The notes beneath the pieces are model-generated. The model had not been told where the DNA came from. It saw only the letters and a program-made list of their open reading frames with translations, and searched no databases. A DNA stretch of 64,000 bases from Bacteroidales bacterium (GTDB lineage: Bacteria > Bacteroidota > Bacteroidia > Bacteroidales > VadinHA17): the NCBI GenBank assembly GCA_025454815.1, contig JALONR010000015.1, positions 62,001 through 126,000 on the forward strand. The letters are read 5' to 3'. Shown piece after piece: positions 52,194 to 61,303 of this stretch. A program made the position numbers and the translations under genes. How positions within the stretch are numbered: position 1 is the stretch's first letter; every line of letters starts with the position of its first letter.

Positions 52194-53120
52194 TCAGTTT
52201 TTTGCAGATTCCCTGTTTTTTGTTTCCACCACCCGGATGAATATTTCGTTCATTGAAGGGAGTGCCGGGTTGAATGAGAGCACCGTTCCGGCGGCAGTCA
52301 TTGCGCTGAGGATTGCGTTGTTGTCAACCGGTTCGGCGGCCTTGACGAGCACCTTGCTCTTCCCTTCATCAAAGGCTGAGCTGAGCACTGTAAAGTGGCC
52401 GTTGGGAGACGGGGTGACCTCACCGGCAAAGACGATCTCGAATTCATTGCCTGCCCATTCGTGACGTATCTTCTCAACGCTTCCCTCCAGAATGGTATGG
52501 GCCTTGTTTATCAGGGTAATATTGTCACACAGTTCTTCAACAGAACTCATGTTGTGTGTTGAGAAGATAATCGTAGCGCCCCTTTCGCGAAGGAAAAGTA
52601 TTTCTTCCTTTATCTGTTTCACGTTTATCGGGTCAAATCCTGTAAAGGGTTCGTCGAATATCAGCAGGCGGGGTTCGTGAAGCACTGTAGTTACGAACTG
52701 TACCTTCTGCTGCATCCCTTTTGAGAGCTCCTCCACCTTTTTATCCCACCAGTCTATAATATCAAGCTTTTTGAACCAGTATTTCAGGCGGCGCATCGCC
52801 TCAGAATGGTTAAGTCCCTTAAGCTGTGCGAGGTACAAGGCCTGTTCTCCAACTTTCATCTTTTTGTAAAGTCCCCTTTCCTCAGGCAGATATCCGATGA
52901 TGTTGACATCTTCCTGCCTCATGGGGCGGCCGTTGAGGAATAATTCCCCGCTGTCAGGGGCAGTAATCTGATTGATAATGCGGATGAGGGTTGTCTTACC
53001 CGCTCCGTTTGGCCCGAGGAGCCCGTAAATGCTCTGTTCGGGAACGCTCACGCTCACGCCGTCAAGGGCGGTCTGGGTAGCAAAGCGTTTCGTAACGTCT
53101 TTGGCTTCAAATAATATCAT
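52194..53120 (-). CDS. ABC transporter ATP-binding protein (NatA-like)
   Basis: A 308-residue ATPase that powers the adjacent permease. It shows Walker A GPNGAGKTTLIRII, Q-loop, signature LSKGMQQKVQ, Walker B LLIFDEPFTGFDP and switch His in STHNMSSVE. The C-terminal ~80 residues after the ATPase core are a regulatory extension typical of ABC-2 exporters. A TATCTTTG -7 box (53159-53166) lies just upstream and a terminator separates the gene from dnaJ, so it starts its own operon. Confidence 0.94.
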   Translation of the reverse strand: MILFEAKDVTKRFATQTALDGVSVSVPEQSIYGLLGPNGAGKTTLIRIINQITAPDSGELFLNGRPMRQEDVNIIGYLPEERGLYKKMKVGEQALYLAQLKGLNHSEAMRRLKYWFKKLDIIDWWDKKVEELSKGMQQKVQFVTTVLHEPRLLIFDEPFTGFDPINVKQIKEEILFLRERGATIIFSTHNMSSVEELCDNITLINKAHTILEGSVEKIRHEWAGNEFEIVFAGEVTPSPNGHFTVLSSAFDEGKSKVLVKAAEPVDNNAILSAMTAAGTVLSFNPALPSMNEIFIRVVETKNRESAKN

Positions 53121-53158
53121 TGTCTTTCCACTTTAAAAACTAGTCAGTCCGGGAAATT

Positions 53159-53166
53159 CAAAGATA
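53159..53166 (-). promoter_or_regulatory. Candidate promoter of the ABC exporter operon, -7 box
   Basis: The minus strand reads TATCTTTG, an exact TAnnTTTG match, 39 bp before the ATPase start. It lies directly after the dnaJ terminator T-run. No good -33 element. Confidence 0.45.
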
Positions 53167-53167
53167 T

Positions 53168-53209
53168 AAAAAAAGGGTGATACGTTCTGTACGGACCGCA
53201 TCAACCTTT
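53168..53209 (-). terminator. Terminator after dnaJ
   Basis: On the minus strand a 13-position stem with two mismatches (53172-53184 with 53197-53209) is followed by a run of seven T. It closes the grpE-dnaJ operon. Confidence 0.8.
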
Positions 53210-53230
53210 CTTAATGGTGTTTTCCGGCTT

Positions 53231-54382
53231 TCAGGAGAAGTAATTCTTCACCCTGTCAAAGAATCCCTTGTCATCAGCATCGGGTTTCGGGGTGAAGGTT
53301 GAGGAATTCCTGAATTGCTCAAACGATTTGAGCTCCTCGCGACTGAGGTTCTTTGGTATCCAGACGTTTACATTTACAAGCAGGTCACCCTTGCCGTAGC
53401 CATTTACATCAGGGAGCCCCTTGCCCCTGAGACGGAGGATTTTTCCCCCCTGGGTTCCGGGGTCGATCTTTATCCGTACTTTCCCGTCAATGGTCGGAAC
53501 CTCTACGCTTGCGCCGAGGATGGCATCGGGGATACTTATGAAAAGATTATATATCAGGTCATTGCCTTCACGGATGAGTTCGTCATGCGGTTCCTCGTCG
53601 ATAACCACTATCAGGTCGCCATTGATGCCGCCCCGCCTGGCCGCGTTTCCTTTGCCGGTTACCGAGAGCTGCATTCCGGGTGCCAGTCCGGCCGGTATGG
53701 AGAGAGGTATAACCTCCTCAGCCTGAACGATACCCTCCCCGTAGCATTTGGGGCATTTTTTGGAAATGGTTTTACCTTCGCCGCCACAGACGTTGCATGG
53801 CGATGTTGTCTGCATCTGCCCGAGGATGGTGTTCATCACCCTGGTGGTCTGGCCTGTTCCCTTGCATGAGGAACATGTTGTCACGTCGCTGTCAGAGGCT
53901 GCACCGCTGCCGTGACAGGAAGTGCAGGTGACGTACTTATTTACTTTAACCCTTTTTTCGGCCCCGTGGGCGAACTCTTCAAGTGTGAGCTTCACCTTCA
54001 GCCTCAGGTTGGAGCCCTTGTTGACACCGCGTGAGCGGCCGCCACCCCGGCGTGAGCCGAAGGCTCCTCCAAATGCATCACCAAAGATGTCACCGAACGA
54101 CGAGAAAATATCTTCCATCGTCATCCCGCCGCTGAATCCGCCGCCAAAACCTCCGCCGTTCATGCCTGCATGTCCGAACTGGTCATACCGGGCCTTCTTC
54201 TCATCATTACTGAGAACCTCGTAGGCTTCAGCTGCCTCCTTGAATTTCTCCTCGGCCTCCTTGTCGCCAGGGTTCTTGTCAGGATGATACTTCAGGGCCT
54301 GCTTGCGGTAGGCCTTCTTGATCTCATCCCTGGAGGCACCCTTGCTTACTCCAAGTACTTCGTAATAGTCTCTTTTCGACAT
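53231..54382 (-). CDS. dnaJ: Chaperone DnaJ
   Basis: Hsp40 co-chaperone that delivers substrates to DnaK and stimulates its ATPase. The 383 residues show the J domain with HPD ([14 protein letters not shown]), a Gly/Phe-rich stretch ([15 protein letters not shown]), four CxxCxGxG-type zinc repeats ([32 protein letters not shown]) and the C-terminal substrate domains. It starts 22 bp after grpE. dnaK is not in the window. Confidence 0.98.
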   Translation of the reverse strand: MSKRDYYEVLGVSKGASRDEIKKAYRKQALKYHPDKNPGDKEAEEKFKEAAEAYEVLSNDEKKARYDQFGHAGMNGGGFGGGFSGGMTMEDIFSSFGDIFGDAFGGAFGSRRGGGRSRGVNKGSNLRLKVKLTLEEFAHGAEKRVKVNKYVTCTSCHGSGAASDSDVTTCSSCKGTGQTTRVMNTILGQMQTTSPCNVCGGEGKTISKKCPKCYGEGIVQAEEVIPLSIPAGLAPGMQLSVTGKGNAARRGGINGDLIVVIDEEPHDELIREGNDLIYNLFISIPDAILGASVEVPTIDGKVRIKIDPGTQGGKILRLRGKGLPDVNGYGKGDLLVNVNVWIPKNLSREELKSFEQFRNSSTFTPKPDADDKGFFDRVKNYFS

Positions 54383-54404
54383 AAATCAGTGCAGAAGCAT
54401 TCTT

Positions 54405-54995
54405 TTATTCACCCACTACAACCTTTGGGAAGCGGATCACCTTTTCATTCAGGGTGTATCCTTTCTGGGTTACATCTAATATTATTCCTTTCAGTTTCTC
54501 ATCCTCAACTGCCAGCGTGGTGACAGCCTCGTGAAGGTCACTGTTGAACGGCTCGTTCATGGCTTCAATTTCCCTGACGCCGTTCTGCTTCAGGAAGTCA
54601 TTGATCTTGCTGTATATCAGTTCAAGACCTGCTTTTACTGCATTGCAGTCGTCAGTCAGGCGCATTGAATTCATGGCCCTGTCAAGGTCATCAATGATCG
54701 GCAGGAGGTTTCTGATGACAGATTCGCCTCCCGCCTGTGAAAGCTCAATCTTCTCCCTGAGAGTCCTCCTCCGGTAATTGTCAAACTCAGCTGAAAGGCG
54801 AAGGTACCTGTCCTGCATTTCTGTCAGTTTCCCCAGCAGTTCCTCCTCTGCCTGGCTCTTCACCTCAGTCACGGTTTCGCCTCCGGTTGACTTTTCCCCG
54901 GAAGCATCACTCTCCGTATTTGTCTGATTCTCCTGTGTTTCCTGATCGGGCATGGATTCATCATGCCTCTCTTCGTGACTCTTCTTTTTTACCAT
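54405..54995 (-). CDS. grpE: Nucleotide exchange factor GrpE
   Basis: Releases ADP from DnaK. The 196 residues comprise an acidic, disordered N terminus (~55 residues), a long coiled coil (LLGKLTEMQDRYLRLSAEFDNYRRRT split along the helix) and a small C-terminal beta domain with GVREIEAMNEPFNSDLHEAV and GYTLNEKVIRFPKVVV. It heads the grpE-dnaJ operon. No heat-shock operator (CIRCE) is visible in the 70-bp gap upstream. Confidence 0.96.
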   Translation of the reverse strand: MVKKKSHEERHDESMPDQETQENQTNTESDASGEKSTGGETVTEVKSQAEEELLGKLTEMQDRYLRLSAEFDNYRRRTLREKIELSQAGGESVIRNLLPIIDDLDRAMNSMRLTDDCNAVKAGLELIYSKINDFLKQNGVREIEAMNEPFNSDLHEAVTTLAVEDEKLKGIILDVTQKGYTLNEKVIRFPKVVVGE

Positions 54996-55065
54996 GATAA
55001 AAACAGTTTACTACGGGCCATAAGCAAAATGCCGGCCACAATGATAAAACTGACAAAGTGGCAAT

Positions 55066-55449
55066 TCAGAGGGTGAATGCGACGGCTTCGATCTCAATCA
55101 GGCAGCCCCGGCGAAGTTCTGCCACCGTGATTATAGACCTTGCCGGGTGAACGGGGCCAAAGAAATCGGCATAGACCCTGTTAACCTCCTCCCAGTACCT
55201 GACATCAGTTGTGTATATTGTGGTCCGGGCGATGGTGGTAATGTCACCACCGGCCGCCTTTACGATACCCAATACGTTCTTAAGCGCCTGAAGTGTCTGA
55301 TCACTGATATCACCGGCCACCCTGTCTCCGGTAAGCGGTACAACGGGCAGCTGACCCGAAACAAAGATCACATTCCCTGCAACTACCGCCTGGGAGTAAT
55401 GACCTCCCGGAAGAGGAGCGTCATAGGTGGTTACGTTTGTGATGCCCAT
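55066..55449 (-). CDS. RidA family deaminase
   Basis: Hydrolyses reactive enamine/imine intermediates such as 2-aminoacrylate to keto acids and ammonia. The 127-residue protein has the family motifs GHYSQAVVAGNVIFVSGQLP, the catalytic-site Arg in HPARSIITVAEL, and the C-terminal CLIEIEAVAF with the conserved Glu. It trimerises in known members. It lies 18 bp downstream of the DUF4290 gene and is probably co-transcribed. Confidence 0.95.
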   Translation of the reverse strand: MGITNVTTYDAPLPGGHYSQAVVAGNVIFVSGQLPVVPLTGDRVAGDISDQTLQALKNVLGIVKAAGGDITTIARTTIYTTDVRYWEEVNRVYADFFGPVHPARSIITVAELRRGCLIEIEAVAFTL

Positions 55450-55467
55450 GGCCTGAGAATTGATGGT

Positions 55468-56130
55468 TTAATAACCGTTTTTGTGTTTTTTCTTGTTCTG
55501 TTTCCCTGATCTGCCCTGGTATTTGTCCTGTGGCCTGCCCTGGTGTTTTCCCTGTGTCTTGCTCTTGGGCTGAGCCATCAGTTCCCTGACATCCGGCATC
55601 CTGAAGTTTTCAGGTACCTTAAGCCTGCCGCCCGACATGTCTGTCAGGTCCCTGATAATGATCTCGTCAGCAACCTGTGCCTTGTTCCAGGTAAGATAGT
55701 CCTTCTTCATCTGGTTGAGGATGAGTGCCGTGAGGTAATCCTTCTCCTCTCCGTCATCCATCTTTGATGCTGCCTCAATCATGGCAGGAACGATGTTTCC
55801 GTAATGGGCGTACCTGATATCTCCGTTGTGATAGGGAACCCTGTTGGGCTTGGCATCAAGCTTCTTCCGGTCCGGGGCAGGGTAGGGCGAATCAACATCA
55901 AGATCAAAATCGGCAATTATCATAAGGTGATCCCAGAGCTTATGCCTGAAATCGGTAACCTCTTTAAGATTGGGGTTCAGGTTTCCCATTATCTGAATGA
56001 TGGTCCTTGCTGCCTGGTTCCTCTCCGCCGGGTCCTTAATTGTCTTGACATGTTCAATCATCTTAAGGACGTTTCTTCCGTATTCAGGCAGAGCCATTCT
56101 TTTTCTCTGTGTATTATAGTCGAAACTCAT
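55468..56130 (-). CDS. DUF4290 family protein
   Basis: A 220-residue cytosolic protein beginning DYNTQRKRMALPEYGRN and with DFRHKLWDHLMIIADF in the centre, the signature of DUF4290, a Bacteroidota-specific family without known function. The last ~35 residues are basic and Gln/Lys/Gly-rich (GRPQDKYQGRSGKQNKKKH), which suggests nucleic acid or ribosome contact, by composition only. It lies upstream of the ridA-type gene. Confidence 0.85.
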   Translation of the reverse strand: MSFDYNTQRKRMALPEYGRNVLKMIEHVKTIKDPAERNQAARTIIQIMGNLNPNLKEVTDFRHKLWDHLMIIADFDLDVDSPYPAPDRKKLDAKPNRVPYHNGDIRYAHYGNIVPAMIEAASKMDDGEEKDYLTALILNQMKKDYLTWNKAQVADEIIIRDLTDMSGGRLKVPENFRMPDVRELMAQPKSKTQGKHQGRPQDKYQGRSGKQNKKKHKNGY

Positions 56131-56169
56131 CTGTTAGAATTTTGGTCAAAGCTACTAATAAAAATAATC

Positions 56170-56880
56170 TCAGAGACCAAGAAACTGAATGGCCAGGCCT
56201 GAGACTGCAATTGTTGCGCCTGCGATCACATTGACCCAGCGTTCCAGGGGCTTAAGGTTGATCCGGCTGAGGCCCAGCCTGAAAGCCAGCACAACTGCCA
56301 TCATTGTGGCAATGGTGACTGCCGAAAAGAGGAGGGAGACAAGGATCACACCGCTGGTGTTGTTCTCTGCTGCCGGGTACATCAGTATGGGTATGAGTGG
56401 TTCACACGGACCAAGGACAAAAACCAGGAAAAGGATCCAGGGAGTAAGGTTCTTCCTGTCAGCCAGGTGGATGTGTGAGTGGCCGCTGAAGTGGTCATGT
56501 TCATGTTCATGGGCCGTACCGTCAGGATGTGTGTGGGTGTGGACGTGTTTTTTACTGCGGTAGAGTTTTCGCAGGCTGATGAGCATGTAAACAAGCCCGA
56601 AAGCAATGAGGAGCCATGCAGCAATGTTTCCCCTGAACCCCTCGAGAAACTCAAGCCTGGAGAGAGAGATTCCTGCCGCAATGCCTATAAAACCAACGAT
56701 TACCGAACTGAGCACATGACCCAGTCCGCACAGAAAAGTTATGAGCATTGTTTTCCTGATGCTCCATTTCCGTGCTTCACCCATTACGATAAATGGCAGA
56801 TAGTGGTCAGGGCCCACTATGGTGTGCACGAAACCGATGGTGACCGCAGTGCCTGCAAGAAGAATGGTTGATCCCTCCAT
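56170..56880 (-). CDS. UreH/NicO-like six-helix membrane protein with His-rich loop
   Basis: A 236-residue inner-membrane protein with six helices. Helix 1 carries the GFVHTIVGPDHYLPF motif (His-x4-Gly-Pro-Asp-His) of the NicO/UreH/TauE-like metal transporters. Between helices 3 and 4 is a loop with more than ten His (HVHTHTHPDG, HEHEHDHFSGHSHIH), a typical metal-binding sequence. Nickel, cobalt or another divalent cation is the likely cargo, but no nickel enzyme or urease gene is nearby. The direction of transport is unknown. Confidence 0.8.
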   Translation of the reverse strand: MEGSTILLAGTAVTIGFVHTIVGPDHYLPFIVMGEARKWSIRKTMLITFLCGLGHVLSSVIVGFIGIAAGISLSRLEFLEGFRGNIAAWLLIAFGLVYMLISLRKLYRSKKHVHTHTHPDGTAHEHEHDHFSGHSHIHLADRKNLTPWILFLVFVLGPCEPLIPILMYPAAENNTSGVILVSLLFSAVTIATMMAVVLAFRLGLSRINLKPLERWVNVIAGATIAVSGLAIQFLGL

Positions 56881-56924
56881 TATTTTTTCTTATAATCCGT
56901 AAAGATAGTGAAATGTGTGATCCG

Positions 56925-58154
56925 TCACCGTTCCACAGCGGCCCAGCTCATTCCGTCAAAGGTGAGCTCACGGAATCCTGTACCCTGGTTTTCAAGCAGC
57001 CGGCGTGCATCGGCAATGTAGATCATCATTGCCTCAAAGTCTTCGGGCGACTGAAAGAATCCGGGCTTTGATTCATATTCTGCGCAGGGCAGAATGTAAA
57101 ACTTCTTTTTGCCGTCTTCCACCGGCGTGTATACCCAGGTGAGCACATATCCAGCGTCAGAGATGAATGCAGAGTCTCCGCTGGCGGTAATTTCAAGCCT
57201 GATCATCACACCACCGTCTCTTCTTCTGGTCCTCTGGTTTGAAACGAAGTTACCCATTGACCACACAACCGGGTTTCTGATGCCGGTGCTGTCTGTTTCT
57301 GCTTTCACGGGCTGCACCACATGCGGGTGTGAGCCTATAATTATGTCTGCTCCGCCACGCTGCAGTGCTTCCGCTGTCTTTTTCTGGTCCGCTGAAGGAA
57401 GGGTGTCATACTCAATACCCCAGTGGATGAAGATGACTGTCTGATCAGCATCGAGGAACCCTGCCCTCTTAATATCTGCTGCCGCACGTACAGTATCTAT
57501 ATAGGCTACCGTTGCCGGCGGAGGCACCACAATCCCGTTGGTGCCGTAGGTATAGGCCAGCAGAGCTATCCTCATGGATTCATGACCAATCATTAGGGGT
57601 GACAAAATATCCCGCTCCTCCGGACTGATCCAGGTACCGGTATGCCTTATTCCAAGGCTGTCAAGCACCCTGATGGTACGGAATATGCCCCTCGGACCCC
57701 TGTCGGCTGAGTGATTATTGGCCGTGCCCAGGATATCAAATCCCGCGTTACGGCACGCCACTGCCAGTTCATCGGGAGAGCTGAATGCTGGATACCCCTT
57801 ATATGGCGGTCCGCCAAGAGTGACCTCAAGATTGCCGATGGCCACATCAACGGATGAAATCAGCGGTGAAATGTATTTGAAAACACTGAAATAGGAATAT
57901 GTGCCTGTTGAATCATCCCTCGCGGCTGCAATCTGGCCGTCATGTCCCATGATATCCCCGGCAAAGAGCAGCGTAAGAACGGTATCAGCCTCCCGGCCAT
58001 ATGGATCTGACGGCATTCCGATAACTGACGTATACGGAAACTGGCTGGAACCGGGGGCTGAATGGCTGATGAGAACCGTACCTGCCTTCTGCCCCGGAAG
58101 AATTTCAGTCAGGGTCAGGAGCAGAGGCATAATAATGTATTTCAATGATCTCAT
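56925..58154 (-). CDS. CapA family (PGA-capsule-type) metallophosphatase-like protein
   Basis: A 409-residue exported protein (signal peptide ends around LPGQ) of the CapA/PgsA fold related to calcineurin phosphatases. Motifs in order: LLFAGDIMGHDGQ, AIGNLEVTLGGPP, GTANNHSADRGPRG, VIFIHWGIEYD and IIGSHPHVVQPV. The named family acts in poly-gamma-glutamate capsule formation, but no pgsB/C genes are here, so that role is not supported. I use the ATG at 58154 because an exact promoter box overlies the TTG start at 58184. Confidence 0.85.
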   Translation of the reverse strand: MRSLKYIIMPLLLTLTEILPGQKAGTVLISHSAPGSSQFPYTSVIGMPSDPYGREADTVLTLLFAGDIMGHDGQIAAARDDSTGTYSYFSVFKYISPLISSVDVAIGNLEVTLGGPPYKGYPAFSSPDELAVACRNAGFDILGTANNHSADRGPRGIFRTIRVLDSLGIRHTGTWISPEERDILSPLMIGHESMRIALLAYTYGTNGIVVPPPATVAYIDTVRAAADIKRAGFLDADQTVIFIHWGIEYDTLPSADQKKTAEALQRGGADIIIGSHPHVVQPVKAETDSTGIRNPVVWSMGNFVSNQRTRRRDGGVMIRLEITASGDSAFISDAGYVLTWVYTPVEDGKKKFYILPCAEYESKPGFFQSPEDFEAMMIYIADARRLLENQGTGFRELTFDGMSWAAVER

Positions 58155-58181
58155 CCCGGTTCGGTTTTGGGGTAACAGTTC

Positions 58182-58211
58182 CAAAAATAGTCATAACTTA
58201 GCAAGTTCAAA
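58182..58211 (-). promoter_or_regulatory. Promoter of the CapA-like gene
   Basis: On the minus strand TTTG (58208-58211), an 18-bp spacer and TATTTTTG (58182-58189), which matches TAnnTTTG. The predicted start near 58175 leaves a ~20-base leader. Confidence 0.65.
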
Positions 58212-58227
58212 AATGTTTATTTTTATC

Positions 58228-58818
58228 ATGGAACAACTTAATTCAGATCTTGTTACATATGTTCTTCTCCCTCTCTTCATTTTTCTGGCCAGGATTTTCG
58301 ATGTCTCACTCGGCACCCTGAGGATAATTTTCGTTACGAAAGGGATGCGGAGCGTTGCACCCCTGGTAGGCTTCTTCGAGGTGCTGATATGGCTTATTGC
58401 CATCAGCAGGATCATGCAGGATCTTGACAACTGGCTCTGTTATGTTGCCTATGCGGCAGGATTCGCATCAGGAAATTTCGTCGGAATGTACCTTGAGGAG
58501 AGACTTGCCATCGGACATGAAATGATAAGGGTCATAACCCGAAAAGATGCAACCAGTCTTATTCAGGATCTGAGGGCGAAGGGATACGGCGTTACCTCCG
58601 TAAAGGCCGAGGGCATAGAGGGGGAGGTGGCAGTAATATATATCATTGCCCGCAGGAGCATGATAAAGGAGGTTCTTAATGATATCAACGTCTTTAACCC
58701 GCGTGCACTCTACACCGTTGAATCAATAAAATATGTCAACAAGGAGATTTTTCACCGGTCGGAACTGGAACGTCAGCATACCTGGATTGGTGAAAGAATG
58801 AGGAGGTTGGGAAAATAG
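58228..58818 (+). CDS. DUF2179/DUF5698 (UPF0316) membrane protein
   Basis: A 196-residue protein with three N-terminal helices (LLPLFIFLARIFDVSLGTLRI, VGFFEVLIWLIAISRIM and the following segment). A C-terminal DUF2179 domain (residues ~95-165, ITRKDATSLIQDLRAKGYGVTSV...IYIIARRSMIKEVLNDI) often binds a regulatory ligand in related YitT-type proteins. Function unknown. The ATG at 58228 (MEQLNSDL) is preferred over 58213. It is divergent from the CapA-like gene and ends five bases before a convergent lipoprotein gene. Confidence 0.82.
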   Translation: MEQLNSDLVTYVLLPLFIFLARIFDVSLGTLRIIFVTKGMRSVAPLVGFFEVLIWLIAISRIMQDLDNWLCYVAYAAGFASGNFVGMYLEERLAIGHEMIRVITRKDATSLIQDLRAKGYGVTSVKAEGIEGEVAVIYIIARRSMIKEVLNDINVFNPRALYTVESIKYVNKEIFHRSELERQHTWIGERMRRLGK

Positions 58819-58822
58819 CCTG

Positions 58823-59233
58823 CTATTTCCCCGGAGCATTGCCCACAATCACCGTATCAGTTTCATAATAGAGCTGGGTCATCCAGAAGGTGATCACGAG
58901 ATCTCCTGTTCTGTCGGGGGTGATCGAAAGAGTTGTATCCCCATTGACAATCAACTCAGGGCAGGCACCGAATGATTCATAATCAGCAAGTGCCACTACA
59001 TCATATTCAAGGTGATCCTTCTTTGCCAGCACAAAGTGGATGTTTGACCAGCAAGCATTCTCCGTGAAGGCAGTGGCGTATATGTTTACCGGCTGGTTTA
59101 CTATCCCTGTTGCCGGTACAACCCGTTCATCAACTGGTATGATTACATTGCTGTATATAGTGTGCGCCGGCTCAAGGTTGCATGATGACAGCAAAACCAT
59201 AAACGAAAGGAGGAGTAATCTTAATATCTTCAT
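58823..59233 (-). CDS. Small lipoprotein of unknown function
   Basis: A 136-residue protein with a lipoprotein signal peptide (lipobox LSSC, Cys18). The mature part is predicted beta-rich (NQPVNIYATAF, TTLSITPDRTGDLVITFWMTQLYYETDTVIV) and may be a single immunoglobulin-like domain. It has two additional Cys (NACWSN and GACPEL) that could form a disulfide. I do not recognise a family. It stands downstream of the GH29 operon on the same strand, after a 62-bp gap. Confidence 0.7.
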   Translation of the reverse strand: MKILRLLLLSFMVLLSSCNLEPAHTIYSNVIIPVDERVVPATGIVNQPVNIYATAFTENACWSNIHFVLAKKDHLEYDVVALADYESFGACPELIVNGDTTLSITPDRTGDLVITFWMTQLYYETDTVIVGNAPGK

Positions 59234-59295
59234 TTTTCCGAAAATTATTCAGTTCCCTTGTAAAGCCTCCGCTTCGCCGCAAGAATCGTACCAGT

Positions 59296-60789
59296 CTAGT
59301 CGGCATGGTATAGGGCGAAGGTGCTGATATGGGGTGTTGAACGTGAAGCCACGATTGTCAGCCTGATTTCATCGGCTTTGACTTCGGGGAACCGTATCAT
59401 TCTTTTGTAGCCGATGGTTGTACCGGTTGCGATGGTGTCCCAATGCTTGTCAGAGAGTGCCTCAATAACGAATTTTTCCACCCTCTGTCCTCTTGTGATG
59501 TCTTCCTGCAGCATCGCGACGTTGAATGTGGCGGCTATTGCAGGCACAAAGGAGACAATGCGGTTCCGGCGGGGGCTCCATGATGTTGTGTTGTCGTTGT
59601 CGATGAGGTTTGAAGCGCCGCTGCCGTAGGGTCTGGCTCCATTGAGAAGGTCAACGGAGTACATTTCGTCAATCCAGGCCTTCAGTCCCTGGAGGCTTCT
59701 GATGTCATGGTCTGTTATCAGCCCCCGGTTGTCAGGGGGAACATTGAGCAGAAGAACCGCATTCCGGCCCACGGAACTGAGGTATATATCGGCCAGTTTG
59801 CTGACATCCTTAACGAGCGAGTCCTCAGATGCGTGCCAGAACCATCCGGGTCTTATTGAAACATCAACCTCTGCCGGGTACCAGAACAGATGATCGGCTT
59901 TGGTCAGCAGACTGCTGCTGCCAAGGTCCTCCGACATGGCATTCACCCCCAGTGTTTCATTTATGGATACGCTCCAGGGGCTTCCGCCGGGTGCCAGTAC
60001 CGTGGAACTCCATTCCGTCTCCCGTCCGTATCCGCTTTCGGTGCCTACCCATCTTACATCCTCTCCCATTACAGCCGTGACGGCATCGGGCTGAAGTTTC
60101 CTGATGAGGTCATAGTATGCCTGCCAGTCGTACTCCTGGCGCCGGCCGTCAGGCCCTTCGCCATTGGCACCGTCAAACCATACCTCATCAACCCTGCCGT
60201 ACCATGTCAGCAATTCCGTCAGCTGATCCATGTAAAACCTGTTGTATTCCGGCGAGTTGCCGTAGCATTCTGCATTCCTGTCCCAGGGTGAAAGGTATAC
60301 GCCGAATTTCATGTCGTACTGTTCACATGCATCCCGAAGTTCCCTGATTACATCTCCCTGACCGTTCTTCCAGGGGCTGGAGGCTACCGAATGGGAGGTT
60401 GTCTTTGTCGGCCACAGGCAGAAGCCATCATGATGCTTCGCAGTGATGATAACCATCTTCATCCCTGCCTCACTGAGAACCCTTACCCACTGTCCGGCGT
60501 CAAGTGAGACAGGGTTGAACAGCTGCGGTGACTCCTTCCCCGTACCCCACTCCATGTCTGTAAAGGTGTTGATTGAAAAGTGAATGAAAGCCGTCATTTC
60601 CAGCTGCTGCCACAGCAGTTGCCGGGGGTGCGGTACAAGCCTCGCTGCCATCGCCTCCTTTACACCCAGGTAAGGTTCAACGGGGAAGTCGACCCTCCCG
60701 GTGAAGAATTCGGTCTCACGGTTCTTCGAACAGGACAGGAGTATGACAATAGTTGCCGGAATCAGCAGGGTACTTCTTGTTATCTTCAT
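59296..60789 (-). CDS. GH29 alpha-L-fucosidase lipoprotein
   Basis: Removes alpha-linked fucose from glycans. The 497-residue protein has a lipobox (LLSCS, Cys20), a family 29 TIM barrel with FIHFSINTFTDMEWG, ITAKHHDGFCLWPT and the nucleophile Asp in DEVWFDGANG, and a C-terminal discoidin-like (F5/8 type C) beta domain from ~390 (LIDNDNTTSWSPRRN). It is exported and probably outer-membrane attached. Its ATG overlaps the stop of a small upstream gene (TAATG), so the two are coupled. Confidence 0.93.
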   Translation of the reverse strand: MKITRSTLLIPATIVILLSCSKNRETEFFTGRVDFPVEPYLGVKEAMAARLVPHPRQLLWQQLEMTAFIHFSINTFTDMEWGTGKESPQLFNPVSLDAGQWVRVLSEAGMKMVIITAKHHDGFCLWPTKTTSHSVASSPWKNGQGDVIRELRDACEQYDMKFGVYLSPWDRNAECYGNSPEYNRFYMDQLTELLTWYGRVDEVWFDGANGEGPDGRRQEYDWQAYYDLIRKLQPDAVTAVMGEDVRWVGTESGYGRETEWSSTVLAPGGSPWSVSINETLGVNAMSEDLGSSSLLTKADHLFWYPAEVDVSIRPGWFWHASEDSLVKDVSKLADIYLSSVGRNAVLLLNVPPDNRGLITDHDIRSLQGLKAWIDEMYSVDLLNGARPYGSGASNLIDNDNTTSWSPRRNRIVSFVPAIAATFNVAMLQEDITRGQRVEKFVIEALSDKHWDTIATGTTIGYKRMIRFPEVKADEIRLTIVASRSTPHISTFALYHAD

Positions 60790-61196
60790 TATTTGCCCGC
60801 CTTGACGTATTTGATGTTTCTGAACCTCAGTGCTGACCAGTCATCGTCGATTGCCACCTGGCTGACGCGCCTGAAGCCGGTGGCCTCAACGGTGTCCCAG
60901 CCCCGGTCACGGTTGATATCAGCGGAGAATCTGCGGGAGGTCCCCTTGGGGTACGCCATCCACAGCTTACCGTCATCACTCAGGTTATGAATGCATGCCG
61001 GACCCAGCTTCTCCACGTCAGGTAAAGCCGGGGTAAAGGCAATCATGAAATCATACAGGTAACGGGCATTGATCTCATTATCTATCTGCACACCCGGCAA
61101 AAGGGCGGAAATCCTTTCCCGGAAATCACCCGGCGCGTTCAGCACCGCGATCCTTTCCTGTTTGCCGTATTTCAGCTTCTTGAGAATATCGTCCAT
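60789..61196 (-). CDS. Small protein coupled to the fucosidase gene, function unknown
   Basis: A 135-residue cytosolic protein without signal peptide. It reads MDDILKKLKYGKQERIAVLN, then a mixed alpha/beta sequence including DGKLWMAYPKGTSRRFSADINRDRGW and a basic C terminus. It resembles DUF3052-like proteins in its LWMAYPK stretch, but I do not claim membership. An upstream ATG at 61220 is possible. Its stop shares a base with the fucosidase start (TAATG), which implies coupled translation of a cytosolic protein and an exported hydrolase. Confidence 0.7.
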   Translation of the reverse strand: MDDILKKLKYGKQERIAVLNAPGDFRERISALLPGVQIDNEINARYLYDFMIAFTPALPDVEKLGPACIHNLSDDGKLWMAYPKGTSRRFSADINRDRGWDTVEATGFRRVSQVAIDDDWSALRFRNIKYVKAGK

Positions 61197-61286
61197 CTTC
61201 TTTCTTCTTCCTGTCGGCAAATATACGAATTAGCGCGGTTTACATGCTTCCATCCATTCTGGTGCCGTTTTTTGCCTGAATTGTTG

Positions 61287-61294
61287 TATCTTTG
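61287..61294 (+). promoter_or_regulatory. Candidate promoter of the riboswitch-TonB receptor unit, -7 box
   Basis: TATCTTTG matches TAnnTTTG and lies 10 bp before the riboswitch, so transcription would start right at its 5' stem. No TTG at the usual spacing. Confidence 0.5.
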
Positions 61295-61303
61295 TGGTGT
61301 CAA

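Noticed and set aside
53315-53869. A 184-codon plus-strand open frame
   Set aside because: It is antisense to dnaJ with no family features.
56925-58154. Poly-gamma-glutamate capsule synthesis from the CapA-like gene
   Set aside because: No PgsB/PgsC-type genes are nearby, and the family is broader than capsule synthesis.
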